Shown here: in pieces, positions 51,425 to 60,639 of the stretch
Layout of the letters: each line of letters opens with the position of its first letter
Position numbering within the stretch: the stretch's first letter is position 1
NCBI RefSeq assembly: GCF_029964055.1
Contig: NZ_CP124836.1
Span: 124,001-188,000, forward strand
Length of the DNA stretch: 64,000 bases
Reading direction: 5' to 3'
From: Arthrobacter sp. EM1
Lineage (GTDB): Bacteria; Actinomycetota; Actinomycetes; Actinomycetales; Micrococcaceae
Position numbers and translations under genes: made by a program
Notes under the pieces: generated by a model
What the model was told of the DNA's origin: nothing
The model's database searches: none
What the model saw: only the letters and a program-made list of their open reading frames with translations

Positions 51425-52284
51425 CCGGGGATCGGCATCGGCTGGCACGAGGGACAGAAGTAGATATCGCGCTCCTCGGCACCGGTGGCCGTAGCCAGGA
51501 CCCCCCGCCGCAGCGGAGTCCGGCACTTCAAACATGGCTGGTGCTCGCGCCGGTAGACCCAGTAGCCGGGCAGCCCGGCGGTCCGGCCCACAGTGGCGCC
51601 GCGCCGGTTCAGGACGGTGGTTCGTCGGCCAGGGCCCAGGTTGGCCTCCAGCAGGCGCTTTGCGTCGGCGATGAGGGCCGCAATGTCAGGCACGGCCGAG
51701 ACGGGTGCCGCCGGGTGAACGCCGGAGAGGAAGCAGGCCTCACAGCGGTAGATGTTGCCGATCCCGGCAAGGTTCCGCTGGTCCAGGAGGGCGACGCCGA
51801 TCGGGACGTCCGGCGCTGCACTGATCCGCCGCTCCGCCTCGGCCATGTCCCAGTCAGGACCGAGCAGATCCGGGCCAAGGTGGCCGACGACGGCGGCTTC
51901 CTCAGAGCTGCGGACCACCTCGAGGATTCCGAGCGAGAATCCAACAACGTCGGCCGCGGCGGTGCGCAGCACACAACGCGCGGTGAATGCCGGCTTGCGC
52001 CAGCGCCCGCCCGGAGGGTAGACCTGCCACGCCCCCTCCATTTTGAGATGGGAATGGATGGTTAGCCGCTCCGGTCCGGCCGGGCCAGCGCCGTGTGGCC
52101 GCGCCGGGGCCTCCAGCCGCATCAGCAGGTGCTTGCCCCTTGGCACCACCTCGGTTACGGTCCAGCCGCCAAGTTTGAGGGTGGCGAACCGCGGTACCCG
52201 GAAGTCGGAGGAGATCAGTTGTTGTCCGGCCAGTGCGGCCTGAAGCTGCGCGGCAGCGCGGAAGACCGAATCGCCCTCAGGCAC
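51421..52284 (-). CDS. Fpg/Nei-type DNA glycosylase
   Basis: A 287-residue base-excision repair enzyme. The N-terminal MPEGDSVFRAA supplies Pro-2 as nucleophile and Glu-3, and the conserved Lys is at about 51 (VVPRGKHLLMRL). The helix-two-turn-helix region ALLDQRNLAGIGNIYRCEAC precedes a C-terminal zinc finger CLKCRTPLRRG...DIYFCPSC. It removes oxidised bases by glycosylase/AP-lyase action; the Nei-like N-terminus suggests an endonuclease VIII-type preference. Its start overlaps the lhr stop by 8 bases, suggesting co-expression with that DNA-damage helicase. Confidence 0.93.
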   Translation of the reverse strand: MPEGDSVFRAAAQLQAALAGQQLISSDFRVPRFATLKLGGWTVTEVVPRGKHLLMRLEAPARPHGAGPAGPERLTIHSHLKMEGAWQVYPPGGRWRKPAFTARCVLRTAAADVVGFSLGILEVVRSSEEAAVVGHLGPDLLGPDWDMAEAERRISAAPDVPIGVALLDQRNLAGIGNIYRCEACFLSGVHPAAPVSAVPDIAALIADAKRLLEANLGPGRRTTVLNRRGATVGRTAGLPGYWVYRREHQPCLKCRTPLRRGVLATATGAEERDIYFCPSCQPMPIPG

Positions 52285-55200
52285 GGATCCTCAGTCCCTT
52301 GGGTGTGGAGTAGGCCCCGGCGTGGGCCAGGGCGGCAGCGATGGGAGTGTCGAGGATGCCGTGGCCGTTGACCTTTTCCATAATCAGTTTGTCCACCGCG
52401 CCGCGGGTCACCACGCTGACCAGGGCCGCGCCGGCCGCAGCCAGAACCTCGGTGTCCGCACTGAAGGCCAGCAGGGTCTTGCCGCCGCGTTCCACATACA
52501 GCGCCAGGGCGCCGTCCACCAGGACCACCAGGGCGCCGGCTTTTCGGCCCGGGCGGTGGCCGGTTCCCGCTTCGACGTTGAGCGCGGGCCACGGCAGCGC
52601 GGCGCCGTAGGGATTGGCCGGGTCCGTCGCGGCCAGGGCCAACGCCACCGGCTCGGCTTTGTGCAGCTGGGTGTCCTCGGCGTATGAGCGCAGCCGGTCC
52701 ACGGTCGCTGGAACGGCGAACTGCGCCGCACCGAGGTGCTCGATAAAGTAACCCCGCCGGCAGCGGCCGGCTTCCTCCAGCCGCGCCAGGACCTTATACA
52801 TCAGGCCGAAGCCGCCCAGGATGTTCTCCGCCATGACCGAGCCGCGGGTGACCACGCCGTACCGGTCCAGCAGGAGTTCCGCGGTGGCCCGGGCGTGGAT
52901 GGTGGCATCAAGTTCGGGAGCGGGGAGGGCGGACCAGCGGCCGGCGGCCAGCGGGGGAGTGGGGGCGGTGCCGCTGGCGGAGCCGTACCGGCCGCCGGTC
53001 AGCCCCGGGGACCCGAGCAACCCGGTGCCGTGGGAGCGCCCCAGCCGGCTCAGCCTGGGGGCCCGGGCCCGTGGGGCGCGGGCGACCTGCCGGTGCGCGG
53101 TGTGGCCGCCGGCGATCATCGCCCGTACCGGGGCAAAGGTGTCGCCCGTGATCCGGCCCGCCCAGGCCAGGTCCCAGAGTGCGGAGACGACGTCCTGGTC
53201 GCTGAGCACCGTGTCCATGCCGCCGGCTACGTCTGAGAGCTGCCGGAAGAAGTAGCCGCCGCCGTTGTTGCGCAGGTAGTCCAGCAGCCGCTGCTGCGCG
53301 TCCCCGGGCTCGAAGTCGATGGCTGGGTTGAGGGTCAGTTCGGCCGAATCGGCCAGGTGGAGGCTGACCCAGCCGTCGTTGCCGGGGAGCGCTCCTGCTC
53401 CGGACCAGAGGACTTCGCCGGCCGCCATAAGCTCATCGAGCATGGCGGGCTGGTAGTCGGATACCCGGCTGGCGAGGATCAGGGGTTCCCAGGCTGAGGC
53501 CGGGATGGGCACGCCGGAGAGTTGGTCGACTGCGGTGATGATCCCGTCCAGTCCGCGCAGCGCCGACTGCCCGCGCTTGCCCGGGACGCGGACGTTCTGC
53601 CAGGCGGGCAGGAAGCGGCCGTAGGCGGCGGCGTCCACCGGCTCGACCTCGGCGCGGAGTGCGGCGAGCGAGCGGCGGCGGAGCCGGCGCAGGACTTCGG
53701 CGTCGCACCATTCACTGACCCCGGCCAGCGACGGGGCCGTGGTTGCCTGCGTCCCGCCGTCGGCCTCCTGCGCCGGTGCCGCCGGTGGTGCGGCGTGCGG
53801 GCGGAATTCGCCTTCCACTATCCGTCCGTCCGCGGCGAGCCGCTTCAGCGCCGTAGCGACGACGGCGACTCCGAGTCCCAGCCGGGCGGCGGCCTCGGCG
53901 GAGGTGAACGGCCCGTGGGTTCGGGCGAAGCGGGAGACGAGGTCGCCCAAAGGGTCAGCGACCGGCTCGATGAAGGCCAGCGGCACGCCCATCGGCAACG
54001 GGACGCCGATGGCGTCGCGCAGCCGGGCGGCATCCTCCACCGCGGCATACCGCTCGGTACCGCCGACGTTGACCTTGATGGCGCGGTTGGCGCGTTGGAG
54101 CGCCACAAGGTGTGCGGTGGCATCGGCAACCGGAGCCTCAACAGCGTCGGCCACCGGCTCGGCGACCGATCCTTCAAGCCCTGCCGCGGCTTCCAGGCGG
54201 GCGGCGACCTCCCCCGCGGTCAGCGGGCCCAGCAGCCGGAGCAGGTCCGCAACCCCCTCCAGCCCGCGGACCTTCCGATCCGGGGCGAGGCGCTGCAGTT
54301 CTTGCTCCGTGTCGTCAATGACCTTGGCGTCGAGCAGTTCACGCAGCTCGACCCGGCCCAGGAGTTCGTTGAGCAGGGTCGAATCCAGCGCCAGCGCCGC
54401 AGCCCGGCGCTCGGCCAGCGGGGAATCGCCTTCGTAGAGGAACTGCGCGACGTAGCCGAACAGCAGGGACTTGGCGAAGGGGGAGGGCTGCTGCGTAGTG
54501 GTTTGCAGGATCCGCAGCTCGCGCCGCTCGATGGACGCGGCGATGTCCTTGAGTGCCGGGAGGTCGTAGACGTCCTGGAGACATTCCCGGACCGTCTCGA
54601 GGACGATCGGGAAGGTGGGGTATTTCCGCGCCACGTCCAGCAGCTGGGCGGAGCGTTGCCGCTGCTGCCACAGGGGCTGCCGTTTGCCCGGGTTCTGCCG
54701 GGGCAGCAGCAGTGCCCGGGCGGCACACTCACGGAACCGGGACGCGAAGAGGGCGCTGCCGCCGACCTCCGCCGTCACGATCTGTTCAAGTTCCTCCGGG
54801 TCGAACATGAACAGCTCAGCGCCGGGGGGCTCGTCGTCCATCATGGGCACACGCAGTACGATGCCGTCATCGGCCGCCATCGCGGAGCCGTCCATCCCGT
54901 AACGCTGGTGCAGGCGCTGCCCGACTGCGAGGGCCCACGGCGCGTGCACCGGCATGCCGAAGGGGCTGTGCAGTACCACCCGCCAGTCGCCGAGTTCGTC
55001 GTGGAAGCGCTCCACCACAAGCGTGGTGTCGCTGGGGACCACGTCGGTGGCCAGCTTTTGCTCGGCGAGGTACTGGATGAGGTTGTTGGCGGCGAAATCG
55101 TCCAGGCCGCTGGCCTTGCAGCGTTCCGTGGCCGGTCCGACGTCGGACGCGGACAGTTCGCGGACAAACGCGCCCAGGGCGCGGCCCAGGTCCACCGGCC

Positions 55201-57223
55201 GGCCGAGGGAGTCGCCCTTCCAGAAAGGGAGCTTCCCCGGCTGGCCGAAGGCGGGAGAGACCAGGACCCGGTCATGGGTGATGTCCTCAATCTTCCAACT
55301 GGTGGCGCCCAGGGCGAACACGTCACCGACCCTGGACTCGTACACCATTTCTTCGTCGAGTTCGCCGACCCGGCGGCCACCCTTGGCTGCGGCGGCGGCC
55401 GGGCTGGCCGCCCTGCCGTCGCCGCTCGCGGAACCCGGGGAGCCGGAGCCTTCGACTTCCGTGCCGATGATGTAGACGCCAAAAAGCCCGCGGTCCGGAA
55501 TGGTGCCGCCGGAGGTGACAGCCAGCCGCTGGGCTCCGGGCCGGCCCTCGATGGTGCCGGCATTGCGGTCCCAGATAATCCGGGGCCGCAGTTCCGCGAA
55601 CTCGTCCGAGGGATACCGGCCGGCGAGCAGGTCCAGTGTGGCCTCGAAGGCGGAGCGGGGGAGCGAGGCGAACGGCGCCGACCGGCGGACCGTGGAGAAC
55701 CATTCCTCCACTTCGATGGGCTCCAGTGCCGTGGCCGCGACGGTCTGCTGGGCCAGGATGTCCAGCGGATTCGCGGGGACGTAGAGGCGTTCGATTTTGC
55801 CGGCCAGCATCCGCTCCACCGTGATGGTGGTGTGCACCAGATCTGCACGGTGCTTGGGGAAGAGCACACCCTGGGAGATTTCCCCGACCTGATGACCGGC
55901 GCGGCCCACCCGCTGGAGCCCGCTGGCCACGGACGGCGGGGACTCAACTTGCACCACGAGGTCAACTGCCCCCATGTCGATGCCCAGTTCAAGGGAGGAC
56001 GTGGCAACAACGCAGCGCAGCCGGCCGGATTTCAGGTCGTCCTCGATCAGGGCCCGCTGGTCCTTGGAGACCGAGCCGTGGTGGGCGCGGGCCAGGACCG
56101 GATCGGCGCCGGCGGTGCTGCCGGCCTGGGCCATCATGTGCGCCGGCGTCGCGGTGGAAGCGGGCGTCCCGACGGCGGCACCGTCCCAGCCGCCGCCGGC
56201 GGCCATCAGTTGCCGCTCGGCGTGGATCTCGTTGAGCCGGGCCGTGAGGCGTTCGGCGAGCCGGCGGGAATTGGCGAACACAATGGTGGACTGGTTGGCC
56301 AGCACCAGGTCCACTATCTTCTCCTCCACATGCGGCCAGATCGATGCCTGGGGCTGCAGCCCGGATGCCGGCCCGGAGTCGAACGCGCCGGCAGCGCCCT
56401 GCAGGTCGGACATGTCCGCCACCGGGACGGAGACCGTCAAGTCCCAGGTCTTTTTCGACGGCGGAGCCACAATTTCCACCGGGGCGGAGCCGGCGAGGAA
56501 CTGTGCCACCAACTCCTTGGGTTCCACGGTGGCCGAGAGCCCGATCCGCTGGGCGGGTTTAGGGAGCAACGCGTCGAGGCGTTCCAGGGACACTGCCAAG
56601 TGGGCACCGCGTTTAGTGCCCGCGACGGCGTGGACCTCGTCGACGATGATGGTGTCCACCTCGCTGAGGGTCTCCCGGGCCTTGGACGTGAGCATCAGGA
56701 AGAGGGATTCGGGGGTGGTGATGAGGATGTCCGGGGGGTTGCCCAGCAGCGATCGTCGCTCCGAGGCCGGGGTGTCACCGGACCGGACGCCCACGGTGAT
56801 CAGCGGTGCGGGCAGGTTAAGGCGTTTGGCGGTCTGGGTGATGCCGATCAGCGGTGCGCGCAGGTTGCGTTCGACGTCGACGCCGAGCGCCTTGAGCGGC
56901 GAGATGTAGAGCACCCGGGTTTTGCGTTTGGGCGTCTTTCGGCGGGCGCCTTTAGCAGCGTCAAGGCCGGGCAGCCCCTCGGGCTCAGCGGGGGCCGCGA
57001 CGAGCAGGCGGTCGAGTGCCCAGAGAAAGGCTGCGAGTGTTTTGCCGGAACCGGTGGGGGCGACGACGAGGGCATGCGCGCCGGAGGAAATCGCGTTCCA
57101 GGCCCCTTCCTGGGCGGGTGTGGGCGCGGTGAAGGCGCCCAGGAACCAGTCCCGGGTTGGCCGGCTGAACCGGTCCATGGCCTCCGCCGCGAGTGTGCCG
57201 CCAGCGAGCTCCTGCCCCTTCAT
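52277..57223 (-). CDS. lhr: Lhr-type superfamily 2 ATP-dependent helicase
   Basis: A 1648-residue DNA helicase. Walker A is at residues 56-62 (APTGSGKTLAAFL), motif II DEVH at 195-198 (IIVDEVHAVAGTKRG), and the late helicase motifs CVVATSSLELGIDMGAVDLV and ESPPSVASGLQRVGRAGHQV lie near 415-455. The core is followed by the winged-helix and Lhr-specific domains (DEEMVYESRVGDVFALGATSW) and the extended C-terminal region of full-length bacterial Lhr. It unwinds 3'-tailed DNA and DNA:RNA, and the mycobacterial homologue is induced by DNA damage. The ATG at 57223 follows GATGGAGGA. The coupled Nei-type gene downstream supports a repair role. Confidence 0.95.
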   Translation of the reverse strand: MKGQELAGGTLAAEAMDRFSRPTRDWFLGAFTAPTPAQEGAWNAISSGAHALVVAPTGSGKTLAAFLWALDRLLVAAPAEPEGLPGLDAAKGARRKTPKRKTRVLYISPLKALGVDVERNLRAPLIGITQTAKRLNLPAPLITVGVRSGDTPASERRSLLGNPPDILITTPESLFLMLTSKARETLSEVDTIIVDEVHAVAGTKRGAHLAVSLERLDALLPKPAQRIGLSATVEPKELVAQFLAGSAPVEIVAPPSKKTWDLTVSVPVADMSDLQGAAGAFDSGPASGLQPQASIWPHVEEKIVDLVLANQSTIVFANSRRLAERLTARLNEIHAERQLMAAGGGWDGAAVGTPASTATPAHMMAQAGSTAGADPVLARAHHGSVSKDQRALIEDDLKSGRLRCVVATSSLELGIDMGAVDLVVQVESPPSVASGLQRVGRAGHQVGEISQGVLFPKHRADLVHTTITVERMLAGKIERLYVPANPLDILAQQTVAATALEPIEVEEWFSTVRRSAPFASLPRSAFEATLDLLAGRYPSDEFAELRPRIIWDRNAGTIEGRPGAQRLAVTSGGTIPDRGLFGVYIIGTEVEGSGSPGSASGDGRAASPAAAAAKGGRRVGELDEEMVYESRVGDVFALGATSWKIEDITHDRVLVSPAFGQPGKLPFWKGDSLGRPVDLGRALGAFVRELSASDVGPATERCKASGLDDFAANNLIQYLAEQKLATDVVPSDTTLVVERFHDELGDWRVVLHSPFGMPVHAPWALAVGQRLHQRYGMDGSAMAADDGIVLRVPMMDDEPPGAELFMFDPEELEQIVTAEVGGSALFASRFRECAARALLLPRQNPGKRQPLWQQRQRSAQLLDVARKYPTFPIVLETVRECLQDVYDLPALKDIAASIERRELRILQTTTQQPSPFAKSLLFGYVAQFLYEGDSPLAERRAAALALDSTLLNELLGRVELRELLDAKVIDDTEQELQRLAPDRKVRGLEGVADLLRLLGPLTAGEVAARLEAAAGLEGSVAEPVADAVEAPVADATAHLVALQRANRAIKVNVGGTERYAAVEDAARLRDAIGVPLPMGVPLAFIEPVADPLGDLVSRFARTHGPFTSAEAAARLGLGVAVVATALKRLAADGRIVEGEFRPHAAPPAAPAQEADGGTQATTAPSLAGVSEWCDAEVLRRLRRRSLAALRAEVEPVDAAAYGRFLPAWQNVRVPGKRGQSALRGLDGIITAVDQLSGVPIPASAWEPLILASRVSDYQPAMLDELMAAGEVLWSGAGALPGNDGWVSLHLADSAELTLNPAIDFEPGDAQQRLLDYLRNNGGGYFFRQLSDVAGGMDTVLSDQDVVSALWDLAWAGRITGDTFAPVRAMIAGGHTAHRQVARAPRARAPRLSRLGRSHGTGLLGSPGLTGGRYGSASGTAPTPPLAAGRWSALPAPELDATIHARATAELLLDRYGVVTRGSVMAENILGGFGLMYKVLARLEEAGRCRRGYFIEHLGAAQFAVPATVDRLRSYAEDTQLHKAEPVALALAATDPANPYGAALPWPALNVEAGTGHRPGRKAGALVVLVDGALALYVERGGKTLLAFSADTEVLAAAGAALVSVVTRGAVDKLIMEKVNGHGILDTPIAAALAHAGAYSTPKGLRIRA

Positions 57224-57291
57224 TCCTCCATCATGCCCTACGGCACCGACAGTCACGGGCGGCCCCGGCATCGCCTCAGCGACCGCGATGC

Positions 57292-57447
57292 TCAGCAGGC
57301 TGAGGCCGGGACGAAAACCTCGTGGATGCCTGCGGCCGCGGCCTGCTCACGTAATTCGTGAACCAGGCGGCTCCCGTGCGCCGTGAGGCCTCCGACAATA
57401 TCGTCACCGACGAATGCCGCAAGGGCCCAGAAGGTATCCTGATCGAG
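57292..57447 (-). pseudogene. GNAT acetyltransferase relic (AAC(3)-I-like)
   Basis: In the minus frame bounded by a TAG (57448-57450) and a TGA (57292-57294) the translation is LDQDTFWALAAFVGDDIVGG then LTAHGSRLVHELREQAAAAG and IHEVFVPASAC. The first part matches a GNAT beta-strand pair of AAC(3)-type aminoglycoside acetyltransferases; the second matches their later helix before the C-terminal strand. The 30-40 residues that should join them, including the acetyl-CoA binding loop, are missing, and no start codon is present. It is therefore an internally deleted remnant. Confidence 0.65.
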
Positions 57448-57607
57448 CTAATACTCGTCCTTCTTGCTGCAATCTTGGTGGTGGCCGCGGCGACGTGCTG
57501 CGCAGGCCTAGCCTGTTCACGGAGCAACTGCCGGATACTTCGGAAAGACTTTAGGGCCGATTGGCCCCGCGGTCGATTCCACCGCACTGACAGAGAGGGT
57601 ATGCCTG
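57448..57607. other. Leader of the GH13 gene; no gene seen
   Basis: Holds only a weak plus-strand frame (57358-57615, reading a hydrophobic stretch LIELILVLLAAILVVAAATC) that overlaps the GH13 start by 8 bases. It has no ribosome-binding site or recognisable fold and I do not count it as a gene. GAGAGGG before 57608 is the likely GH13 ribosome-binding site. Confidence 0.4.
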
Positions 57608-58948
57608 ATGAGTGAGCCGACCTGGGTACAGCACGCAATCTGGTGGCAGGTTTATCCGCTGGGTTTCACCGGCGCCGACGCAGCAGCAGGCACAGCCGCG
57701 GAACCGGTGGTCCACCGCCTGGACCGGTTGCACGCCTGGCTGGATTACGCAGTGGAGCTGGGGGCTTCCGGGCTGGCCCTCGGCCCGGTCTTCGCCTCCG
57801 AATCGCACGGCTACGACACGACTGACTATTACCGCATCGATCCGCGGCTGGGCGACGACAACGACTTCGACGAACTGGTTGCCCAGGCCCACGCCCGCGG
57901 TTTGAAGGTCCTGCTCGACGGCGTCTTCAACCACACCGGGCGCAGCTTCGGGCCGTTCCGGCAGGTTCTTGCCGACGGTCCGGCAGCACCCACCGGTTCC
58001 TGGTTCCGGCTGGACTGGCCCGAAGCCGGCTGGGCCCCCGGCGTCGAGCCGGGCTACAAGGACTTCGAAGGCCACCATCACCTGGTCGCGCTGAACCACG
58101 AGGAACCCCAGGTTGCCGAGTTCGTCGCGGACGTTATGAAGCATTGGTTGGGGCGCGGAGCGGACGGTTGGCGGCTGGACGCGGCGTATGCCGTGCCGCC
58201 GTCGTTCTGGAAACCGGTCCTGGCGCAGGTGCGCAGTGACTATCCGGACGCGTACTTCGTGGGTGAATATATCCACGGCGACTATGCCCGTGAAGTGCAG
58301 GCAAGTACCCTCGATGCCGTCACCCAATACGAACTCTGGAAGGCCGTGTGGAGTTCGCTGAATGACGGCAACTTCTACGAACTGGCCGCTGCGCTGGAGC
58401 GGCACAACGGCTTCCTGGCGACCTTTACCCCGTTGACGTTTGTGGGCAATCACGACGTCACCCGGCTGGCGAGCCGGCTGACGGATCCGGAGCAGTTGCC
58501 GCTGGCACTGGCGGTGCTCCTCACAGTGGGCGGCACACCGTCGATCTATTACGGCGACGAGCAGGCCTTTCGCGGTGTTAAGGAGGACCGGGCTGGAGGA
58601 GACGACGCGGTCCGGCCGGCCTTCCCGGGCACCCCGGCAGAGCTCGCCGGGCTTGGCTGGCCGGTCTACCACCTGCACCAGGAACTGATCAGCCTCCGAC
58701 GCCGGCACGCGTGGCTGCACTCCGCGCGCACCAGGGTACTCACAATCAGCAACGAACACCTCGTCTATGAGGCCAGCGGAGACGGCGGTTCGCTCACGGT
58801 AGCCCTGAACCTCTCGGGCGCTCCCGTGGAAGTGTCCGTGCCCGCCTCGGCCGCCGCGTTACTGGCGGGGCGGGGCGGGAAGCATCCGGACCGCGGCACT
58901 CTTACCCTGGACGGTTACGGCTGGGCCGTTCTCGGCGACACCGACTAG
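57608..58948 (+). CDS. GH13 alpha-amylase-family glycosidase
   Basis: A 446-residue (beta/alpha)8 barrel enzyme. The conserved regions are the first strand VQHAIWWQVYPLGFTGAD, DGVFNHTGRSF (region I), DGWRLDAAYAVP with the nucleophile Asp near residue 190, VGEYIHGDYAR with the acid Glu near 219, and FVGNHDVTRLAS with the third Asp near 282. A C-terminal beta-domain follows. No signal peptide is present, so it acts in the cytoplasm on maltodextrin- or sucrose-like sugars. Exact specificity is uncertain; GH13 subfamilies with such short chains include cyclomaltodextrinase- and trehalose-related enzymes. Confidence 0.9.
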   Translation: MSEPTWVQHAIWWQVYPLGFTGADAAAGTAAEPVVHRLDRLHAWLDYAVELGASGLALGPVFASESHGYDTTDYYRIDPRLGDDNDFDELVAQAHARGLKVLLDGVFNHTGRSFGPFRQVLADGPAAPTGSWFRLDWPEAGWAPGVEPGYKDFEGHHHLVALNHEEPQVAEFVADVMKHWLGRGADGWRLDAAYAVPPSFWKPVLAQVRSDYPDAYFVGEYIHGDYAREVQASTLDAVTQYELWKAVWSSLNDGNFYELAAALERHNGFLATFTPLTFVGNHDVTRLASRLTDPEQLPLALAVLLTVGGTPSIYYGDEQAFRGVKEDRAGGDDAVRPAFPGTPAELAGLGWPVYHLHQELISLRRRHAWLHSARTRVLTISNEHLVYEASGDGGSLTVALNLSGAPVEVSVPASAAALLAGRGGKHPDRGTLTLDGYGWAVLGDTD

Positions 58949-58988
58949 GCGCAGCACCGGCTGCTGGGAGTCACGCGGTGCGGTGGGG

Positions 58989-59630
58989 CTACTTGCCGGT
59001 GAACGCCCCGATGGTCAGCACGTTGATGCCGGCGTTGCTGCAGGCGTCATGTGGTTCGGCGATAAACAAGGACGCGGTGTCCTCGGGCGGGTAGACCCGA
59101 AAGCCCGCCGCGTGAACGAGGGTGCAGTCCGAGTAGTTGCGGGCCTGCGTGTAGCGCAGGGTGGCGGTTCCGGCCTGTCCCGGTGCGAGCAGCACTTCGG
59201 CGGAGGGCGTGGACTCGTCCCGCGCCGCTGGGGCGCCGATCGGGGCACCGTTCGCGTCGGCGGTGAGCGAGACGCCGGCGAAGCCCACCAGCCGGCACGG
59301 TTCGGTGCCGGAATTCGTCAGGATCAGCTGCATGTAGACGCTGCCGGCCGCGCCGCCGCCGGTGGCATCGGTCGTGGCGGTCAGGCCGGCGGCCTTGCAC
59401 AAGCCCGGGCCCGCGGGGGTGGAAGGTGCCGGTGCCGAGGCCGAGGCCGAGGGGGCGGGGGCGGTAGCTGCCGCCCCGGCCGACTGGCTGGCGGAGGTTT
59501 CCGGGGAGGACGCCGGAGTGCTGGACGTTTGGGACTGCGGTGTTCCGGTGCCGCAGCCGGCGAGGAGGAGTGCCGCCGCGGCCGCTGCCGTCGTAAATAC
59601 CAGTCTGGTGTTGATTCGCTGAGCCGTCAT
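58989..59630 (-). CDS. DUF4232 lipoprotein
   Basis: A 213-residue exported protein. The signal ends in a lipobox (ALLLAGCGTG), giving a lipid anchor, followed by a Ser/Ala/Pro-rich linker (residues 30-75). The DUF4232 domain then starts at LCKAAGLTATTD and contains two Cys-rich segments (TEPCRLVGFAGVSL and RNYSDCTLVHAAGF). The domain is a beta-sandwich common in actinobacterial cell-surface proteins; its role is not known. It is on the same strand as ycnI but separated from it by a terminator. Confidence 0.88.
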   Translation of the reverse strand: MTAQRINTRLVFTTAAAAAALLLAGCGTGTPQSQTSSTPASSPETSASQSAGAAATAPAPSASASAPAPSTPAGPGLCKAAGLTATTDATGGGAAGSVYMQLILTNSGTEPCRLVGFAGVSLTADANGAPIGAPAARDESTPSAEVLLAPGQAGTATLRYTQARNYSDCTLVHAAGFRVYPPEDTASLFIAEPHDACSNAGINVLTIGAFTGK

Positions 59631-59687
59631 GGCACCACCTTCACGCCCGATGTTGCCTGAGTCAACGACGCCACGGCAGCGCTGTCC

Positions 59688-59723
59688 GATTGATGCCCGG
59701 ATTGTGATTTCCGGGCATCAATC
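59688..59723 (-). terminator. Terminator hairpin after ycnI
   Basis: Perfect 14-bp arms (59688-59701 GATTGATGCCCGGA and 59710-59723) with an 8-base loop. It lies 10 bases beyond the ycnI stop codon and before the DUF4232 gene. There is no strong U-tract. Confidence 0.8.
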
Positions 59724-59732
59724 GTGGGTCAG

Positions 59733-60515
59733 CTACTCCTTGGCCGCGGAAGCGGGCGCCGGGGTGCGAACGGGTGCCGGGGTGTTGCTTCGGCTGCGGG
59801 CCAGGGCGAGTCCGCCGAGGGCGAGCCCGCCGACGCCTGCCACCAGTCCAGCCCAGCTGCGGGCCTGGGCTCCGTCGTCGTTCACCGCGGCGGCCTGGAC
59901 CGCCTCCGGCGCGGCGTCGGAGGCGCTGGCGGCGTGGGCGCTGTGCCCGTCGGCCGCAGCGGCCACCGTGACCGTTACGGACGGCGCCGGCGCCTTGAGC
60001 GCGTGCGGGTCCTGCCCCTCGGCGGGGAGCTGCGACCAGTCCGTCTGGCCGACCTCGCAGTTCTGCAGCGTCGGGAAGTACAGGGTCTTGCCCGCAGCGT
60101 CGGGCAGTTTGACCGAAAGCACCAGGGCGTCGCGGAAGGCCGGATCCAGCGGGGCTTTGGCGGTGTAGACGATCTGGCTGGTGCGTTTGGTGATGGAGGA
60201 GCCGTCTGCGAGCTTTTTCGGCTCGGCCAGCTGTTCGGTGACTTTGGCGGCCGTCCAATTGGGATTGACCGTGGGTTGGGCGTCGTTGAGTTCGGCGGGG
60301 AGGGTGATGGTGACTTTGGTGGTGCCGGACGCGTCGCAGCCGTGCGGGATCCCAAAGGTCAGCAAGGCGTAGGAGTTGGCGCCCGTCGTGTCCGGGGTGA
60401 CTCCGACGTGCGCGGAAGCGCCGGAGATGCCGGCAAGCATCAGCGCGGCGGTTCCGCCGGCCACGGCCGTTCCGGAGAGGGTGCGGCGGATGGCAGAGGT
60501 GGAGGAGGTCTTCAC
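59733..60515 (-). CDS. ycnI: YcnI-like copper-linked exported protein (DUF1775)
   Basis: A 260-residue protein with a signal peptide ending at ISGASA-HVGVTPD, which places a His at the mature N-terminus, the copper ligand in YcnI. The DUF1775 domain follows (YALLTFGIPHGCDASGTTKV to TLQNCEVGQTDWSQ). A Pro/Ala-rich stalk leads to a C-terminal transmembrane helix (SWAGLVAGVGGLALGGLALA) and a short cytoplasmic tail. The protein should sit in the outer leaflet side of the membrane and bind copper. It is preceded by a membrane-protein gene on the same strand. Confidence 0.9.
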   Translation of the reverse strand: MKTSSTSAIRRTLSGTAVAGGTAALMLAGISGASAHVGVTPDTTGANSYALLTFGIPHGCDASGTTKVTITLPAELNDAQPTVNPNWTAAKVTEQLAEPKKLADGSSITKRTSQIVYTAKAPLDPAFRDALVLSVKLPDAAGKTLYFPTLQNCEVGQTDWSQLPAEGQDPHALKAPAPSVTVTVAAAADGHSAHAASASDAAPEAVQAAAVNDDGAQARSWAGLVAGVGGLALGGLALARSRSNTPAPVRTPAPASAAKE

Positions 60516-60639
60516 AGGGGTTGCCTTTCAGGCCTGCGCGCAGCACAGCGGCAGGCGCACAAAAATGGGGGTGGCGCGGCGCTGCTTATGATCCGGACCC
60601 GCTGGTGGGGGCCGGTCGCGGCCGCGGCCGGGAAAGGAG

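Noticed and set aside
53522..57361. A 1279-codon plus-strand ORF opposite lhr
   Set aside because: Lhr on the minus strand has all helicase motifs. The plus-strand frame is a GC-bias shadow with no domain.
57358..57615. 85-codon plus-strand ORF with a hydrophobic stretch before the GH13 gene
   Set aside because: There is no ribosome-binding site. It is antisense to the GNAT relic, and the hydrophobic run can arise from GC-rich codons.
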